Positions 17,938 to 26,642 of a DNA stretch of 58,476 bases are shown here, in pieces. The position numbers and the translations under genes were made by a program. The number at the start of each line of letters is the position of its first letter. Positions within the stretch are counted from its first letter, which is position 1. The stretch is taken from the NCBI RefSeq assembly GCF_003201865.1, contig NZ_QJJJ01000027.1, positions 1 to 58,476 on the forward strand. Reading direction: 5' to 3'. The stretch comes from Methylobacterium sp. B4. Lineage in GTDB: Bacteria; Pseudomonadota; Alphaproteobacteria; Rhizobiales; Beijerinckiaceae. The notes under the pieces are model-generated. The model ran no database searches. It was not told the DNA's origin and was given only the letters and a program-made list of their open reading frames with translations.

Positions 17938-20079
17938 TCACAGCCGATAATGCGCCGCGGCCCGGGACAGGTTCGGATTGTAGTAGGGATCGGCCCGGAG
18001 CACCGGCGCCCAGCGCTCGCGCATGACGCGCGATTCGGCCTCGAAGCGGGCGCGCTTCTCCGGCGTGTCCTCGGCGCCCCGGCTCTTCGATTCGTGGTGG
18101 ACGAGCCGGGCATGCGGCGTCCAGACGATGCGGTGGCCCGCCGCCCGAATCTTCAGGCACAGGTCCACGTCGTTGAAGGCGACGGCCAGATGCGCGGCAT
18201 CGAACCCGCCCACTTCCGAGAAGACCTCCGCGCGCAGGGCCAGGCAGGCGCCCGTCACCGCCGAGACCTCCTGGGCCAGCACCATGCGGGCGAAGTAGCC
18301 GGGCTCGCTGCCCGGCAGGCCGAGATGGCTGTGGCCGGCAATGCCGCCGATGCCGAGCACGATACCGCCGTGCTGGATCGTGCCGTCGGGATAGAGGAGC
18401 TTGGCGCCGACCGCGCCGACCTCCGGATCGCTGGCGATCGAGGCGAGTTCGGTGAGCCAGCCGGGCTCGATCACCTCGATGTCGTTGTTGAGGAACAGAA
18501 GAAGGCTTCCTGCTGCGGCGGCCGCCCCGCGGTTCGACAGGTCCGAGAAGTTGAACGGACCCGGCGCCGCCAGCACCCGGAAGCGCGGATCGGCGGCGTG
18601 GTGCGCGAACAGATCCCGCGTGGCCGGCTCGGTGCTGCCGTTGTCGACGACGATGACTTCGAGAGCCGGGTAGTCGGTGCGCGCCAGCAGCCCGTCGAGC
18701 GCGACGGCGAGCAGGTCCGCCCGGTCGCGGGTCGGGACGATCACCGAGACGAGGGGCGCCGGCTCCGGAAGGGGACGGACGAGCCGGTTGAAGCCCTGCG
18801 CCCCCCGCTCCGCCCGCGCGCCCCTGCGGGCCGCCACCTCCTGGAGCGCCCGCAGGCGCGCATCCTCGGCCCGGGCCAGCGCCCGGTCGGAGAAGGTGCC
18901 GGAGCCGGCCGCCGCCCGCCAGTGGTAGAGAATCTTGGGGATGTGGCGCACGTGCGCGCCGTCGATTCCCTCGGTCAGGCGCAGGAGCAGGTCGTGGTCC
19001 TGGCTGCCCTCGAAGCCGGGGCGCAGCCCGCCGAGCCGGCGCAGGGCCTCGACGCGCACCGCGCAGAGGTGGTTCACGTAGTTCTGTCCCCACAGCAGCT
19101 CGCGGTCGAAGCCCGACTTGAAATGCGGCTCGAAACGGCGGCCCCGGGCATCGACCTTGTCCTCGTCGCTGTAGATCAGCTCGAGCTCGGGGTCCGCCTG
19201 CACCGCCTTGGCGACCTCGAACAGGGCGTTCTCCGACAGGAGGTCGTCGTGGTCGAGGAAGGCGGCGTAGGCACCGCCGGCCAGCGTCAGGGCGTCGTTG
19301 GTCGCCCGCGCGATATGGCCGTTCTCGGTCCGGCGCAGGTGGCGGATGCGCGGCTCCTCGTCCGCGTGGCGGGCGATCAGCCGGGGGATGCGCGGGTCGG
19401 TGGAGGCATCGTCGGCGATGCAGAGTTCCCAGGCCGGGTAGAGCTGCGCCCGCACCGAGCGGATCGCAGCGTCGAGCACGCGCGGATCGGGATCGTGGAC
19501 CGGCATCAGCACGGAGAGGAGCGGCGGCGCCTCCCAGCCCGCGATCTCGGCGCGGATGCGGGCGCGGTCGGCCTTCGACAACCGATCGAAGCGGGCGATC
19601 CAGGCGGCGTAGCCGGTCTCGGCACGATGGGCGAGCGCGCGGGCGATCAGCCCGCGGGCGCGTACCTTCAGGCCGAGCAGGCGCCAAGTGACCGCCTGCG
19701 CCGTCAGGCCCGGCTGACGTAAGGCCGCGCGCGCCACGATCGCGCCCCGGCCGCGGCGACGGATCGCGAACGCCTCGAGCGCGAAGGGGTTCGTGCGCGA
19801 GAGCGCGCTCAGGCGCAGGGCCACGACGCCCGGCGGCAGCCTTCCCGTCCAGGCGAAGGCGTCGCCGCCGACCGGCTCCTCGGCCAGGGCGAGGCTCTCC
19901 CCGTCCGCCGACACCGCGCTGAGCAGGGCGCGCGGAATGCCGCCGCCGCCGGGATCGCGCCATGTCAGGCTCACCCAGGCGCCGCCGAGGCGCACGCCGG
20001 TGAGGTCGATGCGCAGGTCGATCCCATCCGCGCCCGTGACGGGCAGCGCCCGGCGGCCCAGCCGTGCCCGCTCCGCCAT
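17938..20079 (-). CDS. Double-domain family 2 glycosyltransferase
   Basis: A 713-aa protein. Residues 1-185 are an N-terminal region without recognised motifs. A first GT2 domain follows (LLSVLMPVHDPDPRVL, then the metal-binding AFLDHDDLLSENAL). A second GT2 domain starts at PLVSVIVPTRDRADLL, with LLLFLNNDIEVIEPGW as its DxD-like site. This tandem layout is common in O-antigen, rhamnan and capsule polymerising or chain-extending transferases. There is no transmembrane segment, so it probably acts on a lipid-linked acceptor at the cytoplasmic face. It lies 6 bp downstream of the unknown 348-aa gene and upstream of ugd, all on the minus strand. The sugar specificity cannot be read from sequence. 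Confidence 0.87.
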   Translation of the reverse strand: MAERARLGRRALPVTGADGIDLRIDLTGVRLGGAWVSLTWRDPGGGGIPRALLSAVSADGESLALAEEPVGGDAFAWTGRLPPGVVALRLSALSRTNPFALEAFAIRRRGRGAIVARAALRQPGLTAQAVTWRLLGLKVRARGLIARALAHRAETGYAAWIARFDRLSKADRARIRAEIAGWEAPPLLSVLMPVHDPDPRVLDAAIRSVRAQLYPAWELCIADDASTDPRIPRLIARHADEEPRIRHLRRTENGHIARATNDALTLAGGAYAAFLDHDDLLSENALFEVAKAVQADPELELIYSDEDKVDARGRRFEPHFKSGFDRELLWGQNYVNHLCAVRVEALRRLGGLRPGFEGSQDHDLLLRLTEGIDGAHVRHIPKILYHWRAAAGSGTFSDRALARAEDARLRALQEVAARRGARAERGAQGFNRLVRPLPEPAPLVSVIVPTRDRADLLAVALDGLLARTDYPALEVIVVDNGSTEPATRDLFAHHAADPRFRVLAAPGPFNFSDLSNRGAAAAAGSLLLFLNNDIEVIEPGWLTELASIASDPEVGAVGAKLLYPDGTIQHGGIVLGIGGIAGHSHLGLPGSEPGYFARMVLAQEVSAVTGACLALRAEVFSEVGGFDAAHLAVAFNDVDLCLKIRAAGHRIVWTPHARLVHHESKSRGAEDTPEKRARFEAESRVMRERWAPVLRADPYYNPNLSRAAAHYRL

Positions 20080-20085
20080 GGCCCC

Positions 20086-21132
20086 TCAGGCCTCCCAGCT
20101 CTTCGAGACGGAGGCGCGCACGGCGTCGCTCAGCACCGTGTCGTAGAGCACCATGTCGCGGGCAAAGCGCATGCCCCGGAGCAATTCGGCCAGTTCCAGG
20201 GTCTCGTTGGGGATCGGCAGGGGCAGCGGCAGCGGAGCCTCGATCCCGAGATGGTGGAACATCGAGGCCATGAAGGCTTCGAAGTAGTCGCGGTGGCCCA
20301 CCACGTCGATGCGCGACAGCACCTCGACCGCGATGATGGAGCTGGCCGGCATCAGCCGGTCCTCGGGCACGTGCGTGCTGAGCTGGCGCGTCAGGGGATT
20401 GTAGAGCAGGTGGTAGGCCGGCTCCGGCATCATCCGGAACAAGCGCTTCAGGCTCTTCACGTCCGTGAAGTCGTAATCGAGCGTGAAGGCCGCGGCCTCC
20501 ACGAGGTTGCCCAGACGCCAGTGCTGATCGGGATTGGCGGCGATGGTCGCCCGCTCCCGCAGCCAGAACAGGCGGCTCGCCAGTTCCACGAAGGGATCGT
20601 GGACGAGCAGCATGGTGAGCGCGCCGCTCTGGACGAAGTGCCCCTCGTAGCGCGGGAAGATGATCGAACCGGCCATCAGGCAGGAATCGAGCGTGACCGT
20701 GTCGAACATCGCCCGCAGGATCTCGTCCGGAAACCGGCCGATCCCGAAATACGACTGCCGGAAATAGGGAAAGAGAGAGGCCTGGATCACCGTCTCGGGA
20801 CGGATATGCCCGTTGAGCAGGATGGCCTTCTTGTCGGTCAGTCCCGCATCCGGCGTGCGCCGGTAGATCATGACGTTGGTGTCGACGTCGTAGATCTCGA
20901 GCCGCTCGATTCCCGCCAGCCCCGGCACGTCCGTGTCGCGGATCTCGAAATGGCACTGGCCCGTGGCGTGCCAGCCCAGATGGATGAAGTTGGGATCGGT
21001 GTGGATGGCCGAGACCTCGGCCACCCGGCGCCCCTCGATGGAGACGGAGACCCGGCTGATCGCCAGCGGGTTGTCCGGAACCACCCAGCCCCTGATCACG
21101 TCGCCCTCGTCGGACGAAAGGAGAAACCGCAT
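20086..21132 (-). CDS. Uncharacterised protein in the glycosyltransferase operon
   Basis: A 348-aa protein with no domain I can name securely. The first 90 or so residues (RGWVVPDNPLAISRVSVSI, then LGWHATGQCHFEIRD) look like the small beta-sandwich often found fused to capsule or O-antigen glycosyltransferases and sulfotransferases. The remainder contains YFGIGRFPDEILRAMFDT and IIFPRYEGHFVQSGALTML and has no signal peptide or membrane span. I chose the ATG at 21132 because longer readings run into low-complexity arginine-rich translation. It is 6 bp upstream of the GT2 gene, so a role in the same polymer, perhaps in assembly or modification, is inferred. Confidence 0.65.
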   Translation of the reverse strand: MRFLLSSDEGDVIRGWVVPDNPLAISRVSVSIEGRRVAEVSAIHTDPNFIHLGWHATGQCHFEIRDTDVPGLAGIERLEIYDVDTNVMIYRRTPDAGLTDKKAILLNGHIRPETVIQASLFPYFRQSYFGIGRFPDEILRAMFDTVTLDSCLMAGSIIFPRYEGHFVQSGALTMLLVHDPFVELASRLFWLRERATIAANPDQHWRLGNLVEAAAFTLDYDFTDVKSLKRLFRMMPEPAYHLLYNPLTRQLSTHVPEDRLMPASSIIAVEVLSRIDVVGHRDYFEAFMASMFHHLGIEAPLPLPLPIPNETLELAELLRGMRFARDMVLYDTVLSDAVRASVSKSWEA

Positions 21133-21417
21133 CCTTGCTCGCCGTCCTCGGCCCTTGCTTGATCCGCGATTCCAGTCGGCACGCCGAGCGCGGTGTCGGC
21201 GGAATTCCCGGCCCACCCGCCCGCGCCTGAAGGAAGAGCCGGTCGCGACCCTGCCGCGTGCCACGCTCTCTTAGCCGATTTTTTTCGCGGGCGCGCAACG
21301 GCGCCTCCCCTCCGCGCGAAGGATGAGAAAATCCGCCGCCATCCCGCTTGCGGAGCCGCCCGGCACCGGCTATAGCCGCGGCCTCGCAGGACGCCGGGGT
21401 CACCCGGCTCCCTGCCG

Positions 21418-21492
21418 GGGCGCGTAGCTCAGCGGGAGAGCACTACCTTGACATGGTAGGGGTCACAGGTTCGATCCCTGTCGCGCCCACCA
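21418..21492 (+). tRNA. tRNA-Val (anticodon GAC)
   Basis: Full cloverleaf: acceptor GGGCGCG/CGCGCCC, D arm GCTC/GAGC, anticodon stem CTACC/GGTAG with loop TTGACAT (anticodon GAC, reads GTC), T arm ACAGG-TTCGATC-CCTGT, discriminator A and encoded CCA (21490-21492). Confidence 0.97.
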
Positions 21493-21523
21493 TCCTCACT
21501 TCGCAGGATGGTTCGAGAGACTG

Positions 21524-21550
21524 AGGCCCCGGAAACGGGGCCTTTTGTTT
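21524..21550 (+). terminator. Terminator of the tRNA-Val transcript
   Basis: An 8-bp stem AGGCCCCG/CGGGGCCT with a GAAA loop is followed by TTTGTTTT, 31 bp after the tRNA 3' end. Confidence 0.85.
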
Positions 21551-22062
21551 TGGCCTTGCCCGCCGTTGACCCGACCATGGGTGCTTGACGGCCGCCTGGC
21601 GTGAGCCCGCCCGCATTCGGCCCGGCTTGTCACCTCGCTTCCTCGCTTCGATCGGCATCACCCGGCAGTGCCAAGGCTTGCCGCCGCACGGTCCACTTGC
21701 CGGACGCGGATGCTCGGCGATCCGTCGCGTTCGATCGATTCAGCCGAGGGTTCGGGGGTCGACCGCTCCGCTGCCATGCCGCCCGCGGTTGCGAGACTGT
21801 TCTTTAGGGTTATCCCGAGCCCTCTCATGCAAATCTTGCATGGCTGGGATTTGGCATCTGGTATCCCAAGCGGTCACGGCCGGTGTCATACCGTTTCCAC
21901 CACGCGTTTCCCTCGTGGCTTCACCCTGCCGGAGCGCACTACAGCGCCGAGGCACGGATCGTCGACGGAGCCGGTCTCGCGACCGGATCCGGAGGCGCAC
22001 CGCGATCGACTTCCGGGCTCGGAATTGACGGAGCGGGACGCCGCCCCGGTCGTTGCGGCAAA
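21551..22062. other. Intergenic stretch between tRNA-Val and oxlT
   Basis: About 510 bp without a convincing gene; short frames on both strands lack start signals and recognisable content. It contains an extended imperfect stem-loop (21812-21850) built around ATGCAA-ATC-TTGCAT, and a TGGTATCCCA motif at 21859-21868 that resembles a motif upstream of oxlT. Confidence 0.5.
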
Positions 22063-22066
22063 CAAA

Positions 22067-22094
22067 AAGGCCCCGCCGTCTCCGGCGAGGCCTT
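22067..22094 (-). terminator. Terminator of oxlT
   Basis: A 12-bp stem with one mismatch (22067-22078 and 22083-22094, loop TCTC) is followed on the minus strand by a run of T residues (22064-22068). It lies about 42 bp past the oxlT stop. Confidence 0.8.
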
Positions 22095-22135
22095 CTTGGT
22101 CCGCCCGCCGGAGCGGGCGGCGGAAGTGTCCGCGT

Positions 22136-23434
22136 TTAGGCGTGGGCGAGGGCCGCGTTCGGCACCGCCGCGTTGTTGTTGAGGTGGTGCTGCTTCAGCA
22201 TCGGCCGGAGCACGGCCACCGCGAGCGCCGCCGCGATCAGGTCCATCACCGCCACGGTGTAGAGCACCGACGACCAGGTACCCGTCGCCTGCATCAGCAG
22301 GTTGCCGACCGGCACGAACAGCGCGGCAAAGCCCTTGGCGCAGTAGAGGACGCCGTAGATCTTGCCGATGTGCTTGGAACCGAAGGTGTCGGCGGCGGTG
22401 GCGCTGAACAGCGAGTACACTTCGCCCCAGGCCAGGAACACGATGCCGGAGAGGATCACGAAGGCCCAGGGGTTGGAGCCGAAGTAACCCAGCGCCACGA
22501 TGCCGATGCCCTCCATCGAGAAGGCGATGAACATCGTCTTCTCACGGCCGATCCGGTCCGAGATCCAGCCGAAGAGCGGACGCGAGATGCCGTTCATGAC
22601 GCGGTCGAGCATCAGGGCGAAGGGCAGCGCAGCCATGGCGAAGAAGTACAGGTTCACCTGGAAGTTCTTCACGCCGAGGTCGGTCGCGATGACGCCGAGC
22701 TGGGCCACCGCCATCAGGCCGCCCGTCACGGTGCAGGTGAACATCACCAGCATGACGTAGAAGACCGGGGTGCGCAGGGCCTCGCCGAGGGTGTAGTCGC
22801 GGCGGGACTGAAGCACCTTGGTCGAGTACTTCACTTCATCCTTGGCAGGCGAACGCATGAGGATCGAGGCCAGGATGATGACGGTGCCCTGGATCAGGCC
22901 GAAGGTGAAGAAGGCCTGGGCGTAGCTGCCGGCATCGATCATCTTGGCGATCGGGATGATGGTCAGAGCCGAACCCGCGCCGTAGCCGCCCGCGGTCAGA
23001 CCGACGGCCAGGCCGCGCTTGTCCGGGAACCACTTCAGGGCGTTGTTGATGCAGGTGGCGTAGACGCAGCCGACGCCGATGCCGCCGAGGATCGAGCCGA
23101 TGTAGAAACCGGTCAGCGAGGTCGCGTAGGAGTTCATCACCCAGGCGGCGCCGGTCATCAGACCGCCGAACATCACGACACGGCTCGGGCCGTACTTGTC
23201 GATGAAGTAGCCCTCGATGGGCGTCAGCCAGGTCTGGACGACGACGAAGATCGTGAAGGCGACCTGGATCGCGGCGCGATCCCAGCCGAAGGTCTTCTGG
23301 ATCTCAGGAACGAACAGAGTCCAGGCGTACTGAATGTTGGCCGCGGCCACCATGCAGATCACACCGAGGACGATTTGAAGCCATCGGTTCGGCGATACTA
23401 CAGGTCGATCCGGGGCAATGGACGACGTTGCCAT
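22136..23434 (-). CDS. oxlT: Major facilitator superfamily oxalate/formate antiporter (OxlT family)
   Basis: A 432-aa, 12-helix MFS transporter of the OxlT type, exchanging oxalate for formate across the inner membrane. Supporting segments are the first helix QIVLGVICMVAAANIQYAWT, GIGVGCVYATCINNALKWFP between helices 4 and 5, and the central loop with SRPLFGWISDRIGREKT. I chose the ATG at 23434 because GAGGGAG lies upstream at good spacing; an in-frame ATG at 23458 has none. Oxalate is a substrate for methylotrophic Methylobacteriaceae, but no oxalate-degrading genes (frc/oxc) are in this window. Confidence 0.85.
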   Translation of the reverse strand: MATSSIAPDRPVVSPNRWLQIVLGVICMVAAANIQYAWTLFVPEIQKTFGWDRAAIQVAFTIFVVVQTWLTPIEGYFIDKYGPSRVVMFGGLMTGAAWVMNSYATSLTGFYIGSILGGIGVGCVYATCINNALKWFPDKRGLAVGLTAGGYGAGSALTIIPIAKMIDAGSYAQAFFTFGLIQGTVIILASILMRSPAKDEVKYSTKVLQSRRDYTLGEALRTPVFYVMLVMFTCTVTGGLMAVAQLGVIATDLGVKNFQVNLYFFAMAALPFALMLDRVMNGISRPLFGWISDRIGREKTMFIAFSMEGIGIVALGYFGSNPWAFVILSGIVFLAWGEVYSLFSATAADTFGSKHIGKIYGVLYCAKGFAALFVPVGNLLMQATGTWSSVLYTVAVMDLIAAALAVAVLRPMLKQHHLNNNAAVPNAALAHA

Positions 23435-24086
23435 GAGCGTGCTCCCTCGTTCCTTCATTGACGCGAAGACCGGGCTCGGTCGGTGCGAGGCGCGTCGATG
23501 CGGTTTGTTTCAGGTCCAACTTGTGCCCACACGGTTCCGCGGCCGTCGCCATCCCCCCGTGCGGTGGTATGCATTATTTGGTATGCCAGAGGTACAATCA
23601 AGCGAAATAATGCTGTCTTCTGACATGAAAGTGATGGATGACGATACCGCTTCGCCTGGAACCCTCTGAGAAAACGCGCGAATCCCACCGAAATCCGCAC
23701 CCTCCGCGCGCCTTGAGCAGCGTTTCTCGCGAGGATCGGCCGACTTTTGCTGGGCTTCTCGCAGTTGCGAGATGATCCGCATCCGTATTCGGCCCCGGCA
23801 CCGACCGTCTGAATAGCCCACGCTTCGGCCCGAGCCGACAGCCGCGGCCGGCAATCGACTTTCCGCTCACAAGTGGCGTCTTGGAAGTGACGCTCCGAAA
23901 CGATTCGCGTCCTGCCCGAGCGGCGGGAGTTCGCCGGGGCGAGGCGGAAGCGCCGCTGCGGCGCCGTTCTTGCTCCGGGTTAGCGAAATCGGGACGCGCC
24001 CGGGGCCGCCCCGGCACGCCTCACGAAACCGCCTCGACAGGCCGCGCGAAGCCTGCATCCTGTCGGGCGAGGCCAAGGAGCGTCCG
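23435..24086. other. Divergent control region between oxlT and eutB
   Basis: About 650 bp between divergent genes with no gene I can support. It contains paired TGGTATGC-type motifs near the oxlT side (listed separately) and GC-rich hairpin-prone sequence near eutB. I looked for a cobalamin riboswitch B12 box ahead of eutB and saw none. Confidence 0.5.
23565..23588. promoter_or_regulatory. Possible operator: tandem TGGTATGC motifs upstream of oxlT
   Basis: TGGTATGCAT (23565-23574) and TGGTATGCCA (23579-23588) are spaced 14 bp start to start, about 130-155 bp upstream of the oxlT start. The second is a near-palindrome. Tandem sites like this suggest a dimeric regulator; which family is unknown. 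Confidence 0.3.
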
Positions 24087-25469
24087 ATGCCCTACCGTCA
24101 TACCGTCGGCCCGCGCACCCACGTCTTCGCCGATCTGGCGACGCTGATGGCCAAGGCGACGCCGGTGCGCTCCGGCGATTGCCTCGCCGGCATCGCCGCG
24201 GAATCGGCCGAGGAGAACATGGCCGCCCGATGGTGTCTCGCCGAGGTCCCGCTGAAGGCGATCCTGGCCCGACCGCTGATCCCTTACGAGGAGGACGACG
24301 TCACCCGCCTCATCCTCGACGACCACGACGAGACGGCGTTTGCCGAGATCGCCGGGCTGACGGTCGGGGATTTCCGCGAGTTCCTGCTCACCGCCTCCTC
24401 CGAGACGCTGGCCCGGATCGCACCGGGCGTGACCCCGGAGATCGCCGCGGCCGTGTGCAAGATCATGCGCAACCAGGATCTGATCCTGGTGGCGCGAAAG
24501 TGCCGGGTGGTCACCCGCTTTCGCAACACCATCGGCCTGCCCGGCACGCTCGCGGTGCGGCTCCAGCCCAACCACCCGACCGACGATCCGGCGGGCGTCA
24601 CCGCCTCGATCCTCGACGGCCTCTCCTACGGCTGCGGCGACGCGGTGATCGGCATCAACCCGGTCTCGGATTCGATCCAGACCATGAGCACCCTGCTGAG
24701 CCTGTTCGACGGGATCATCGGGCGGCTGGAGATTCCGACGCAGGCCTGCGTGCTCACTCACGTCACCACGACGCTCGACGCGATGAACCGCGGGCTGCCG
24801 GTCGATCTCGTGTTCCAGTCGATCGCCGGCACGCAGCGGGCCAACGCGAGCTTCGGCGTCACCCTGCCGATCCTGCGCGAGGCCCACGAGGCGGCGCTGG
24901 CGCTCAAGCGCGGCACGCTCGGCGACAACGTGATGTATTTCGAGACCGGCCAGGGCTCGGCCCTCTCGGCGGACGCGCATCACGGCATCGACCAGCAGAC
25001 CCTCGAAGCCCGCGCCTACGCGGTGGCCCGCCGCTACCGGCCGCTTCTCGTCAACACCGTGGTCGGCTTCATCGGCCCGGAATATCTCTACGACGGCAAG
25101 GAGATCATCCGCGCCGGGCTGGAGGACCATTTCTGCGGCAAGCTGATGGGCGTGCCGCTGGGCGTCGACGTCTGCTACACCAACCACGCCGAGGCCGATC
25201 AGGACGACATGGACACGCTCCTGACCCTGCTCGGGGCAGCAGGCTGCACCTACGTGATGGGCATTCCCGGCGCCGACGACGTGATGCTGAACTACCAGTC
25301 CACCTCGTTCCACGACCAGCTCTACATCCGCGAGGTGCTGGGCCTGAAGCGCGCACCCGAATTCGAGGAATGGCTCGCCCGCATCGGCCTCACCGACGCG
25401 GACGGCGCGCTCCTGCCCGGCGGGGCCGCTTCCCGCCTGCTCACCGCCGCCCCGGATCTGGCCGCATGA
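24087..25469 (+). CDS. eutB: Ethanolamine ammonia-lyase large (catalytic) subunit
   Basis: A 460-aa EutB protein. With EutC it forms the adenosylcobalamin-dependent lyase that splits ethanolamine to acetaldehyde and ammonia. Family landmarks include CRVVTRFRNTIGLPGTLAVR, ILDGLSYGCGDAVIGINPVS, YFETGQGSALSADAHHG and GVDVCYTNHAEADQDDMDTL. Length matches the family (about 450-465). The start at 24087 has AAGGAG seven bases upstream. The stop overlaps the eutC start by 4 bp (25466-25469), typical of an obligate complex. No microcompartment shell genes are present, so this is the compact non-metabolosome type. Confidence 0.95.
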   Translation: MPYRHTVGPRTHVFADLATLMAKATPVRSGDCLAGIAAESAEENMAARWCLAEVPLKAILARPLIPYEEDDVTRLILDDHDETAFAEIAGLTVGDFREFLLTASSETLARIAPGVTPEIAAAVCKIMRNQDLILVARKCRVVTRFRNTIGLPGTLAVRLQPNHPTDDPAGVTASILDGLSYGCGDAVIGINPVSDSIQTMSTLLSLFDGIIGRLEIPTQACVLTHVTTTLDAMNRGLPVDLVFQSIAGTQRANASFGVTLPILREAHEAALALKRGTLGDNVMYFETGQGSALSADAHHGIDQQTLEARAYAVARRYRPLLVNTVVGFIGPEYLYDGKEIIRAGLEDHFCGKLMGVPLGVDVCYTNHAEADQDDMDTLLTLLGAAGCTYVMGIPGADDVMLNYQSTSFHDQLYIREVLGLKRAPEFEEWLARIGLTDADGALLPGGAASRLLTAAPDLAA

Positions 25470-26248
25470 GCGCCCCGGGCGACGACCTCTGGCAACGACT
25501 GGCCCGCCTCACGCCGGCCCGGATCGGGCTGGGTCGCGCGGGCGCCGGCCTGCCGACCCGCGAGGTGCTGAAGTTCGGCCTCGCCCATGCCCAGGCCCGC
25601 GACGCCGTCCACACGCCGATGGATGCAGGGGCGGTGGCAGGGGCCGTCGGAGCCCTCGGTTTCCCCACCCTGGCGGTGACTTCGGGCGCTCCGGACCGGG
25701 CGACCTATCTGCGCCGGCCCGATTGCGGACGGCGCCTTTCGCCCGAGAGCCTGAAGGCCCTTTCCGAAGCCGCGCAGGAGCCTGTCGACCTCGCCCTGGT
25801 CGTGGCCGACGGCCTCTCGGCCCGGGCGGTCCACGAGGGCGCCGCCGCGATGCTCGCCGCCTTCAGGCCGCACGCGGAGCGGGCCGGATGGCACCTCGCC
25901 CCGGTGGTGATCGCCACGCAGGCCCGCGTCGCGCTGGGTGACGCGGTCGGGGCAGCCCTGAAGGCCCGCGCGGTGGTGATGCTGATCGGGGAGCGTCCCG
26001 GCCTGTCCTCTCCCGACAGCCTCGGCCTCTACCTCACCTTCGCACCGAAGCCCGGGCGCACGGATGCGGAACGAAACTGCATCTCGAACGTCCGCCCGGC
26101 CGGCCTCGGCTTCGATCTCGCCGCGTTCAAGCTGAACTGGCTCCTGACCCAGGCCTTTGCGCGGGGTCTCTCAGGAGTGAACCTCAAGGATGAGAGCGAC
26201 CGCCTGATCGAGGCGGGGACGCCGGACATTGCCATCGGTCGGAGCTGA
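25466..26248 (+). CDS. eutC: Ethanolamine ammonia-lyase small subunit
   Basis: A 260-aa EutC protein, the small subunit that with EutB completes the cobalamin-binding active site. Recognisable stretches are the N-terminal TPARIGLGRAGAGLPTREVL, VVADGLSARAVHEGA in the middle, and LIGERPGLSSPDSLGLYLTF followed by a conserved region with ERNCISNVRPAGL near the C-terminus. It starts inside the end of eutB (ATGA overlap). Nothing else of the eut pathway follows; the next gene is ilvD after about 394 bp. Confidence 0.94.
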   Translation: MSAPGDDLWQRLARLTPARIGLGRAGAGLPTREVLKFGLAHAQARDAVHTPMDAGAVAGAVGALGFPTLAVTSGAPDRATYLRRPDCGRRLSPESLKALSEAAQEPVDLALVVADGLSARAVHEGAAAMLAAFRPHAERAGWHLAPVVIATQARVALGDAVGAALKARAVVMLIGERPGLSSPDSLGLYLTFAPKPGRTDAERNCISNVRPAGLGFDLAAFKLNWLLTQAFARGLSGVNLKDESDRLIEAGTPDIAIGRS

Positions 26249-26642
26249 CGGCACCACTCACCTGGGGGACGGTGCGCAAGCACCGGAAATTCGAGAGGAC
26301 GGGCACCGATCCGCCCGTGCTCGCGCCGCGAAAACGTCTCTCCTGCGGGACCGCGCGAGGGTGACGGCGCGTTGATTGTGCGAAGTCGATCGGAAGCCGG
26401 CGCAAGCTGAGCTGTTGCGGACCCGACACACCGCGAAAGCAACCTGACTTTGCCTTGAGCTGTGCCTTCGAGCGCCGCAATCCCACCATAAACCGAGACG
26501 ACTTCCGGGGTCGCGGTAAACGCTGTCGCTCCAACGCCTTACCGCAGAGTTTCGAGGACGTCGAAGGACGTTTTTCCGCGCTGGGCCGTATCCGGTACCG
26601 CGCGGCCTCGGGGGCGTAACGGGACCGGGGCCGAGAACAGCG
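26249..26642. other. Intergenic region upstream of ilvD
   Basis: About 394 bp without a supportable gene. A short inverted repeat, ACGGGC/GCCCGT near 26300, has no T-tract. No peptide-leader attenuator rich in branched-chain codons was recognised ahead of ilvD. Confidence 0.4.

Noticed and set aside
21418..22062. Genomic island integrated at the tRNA-Val 3' end
   Set aside because: The tRNA is intact, there is no repeat of its 3' end downstream and no integrase; a terminator follows directly.
23435..24086. Cobalamin riboswitch ahead of eutB
   Set aside because: Expected for a B12-dependent enzyme, but no B12-box-like sequence was found by eye.
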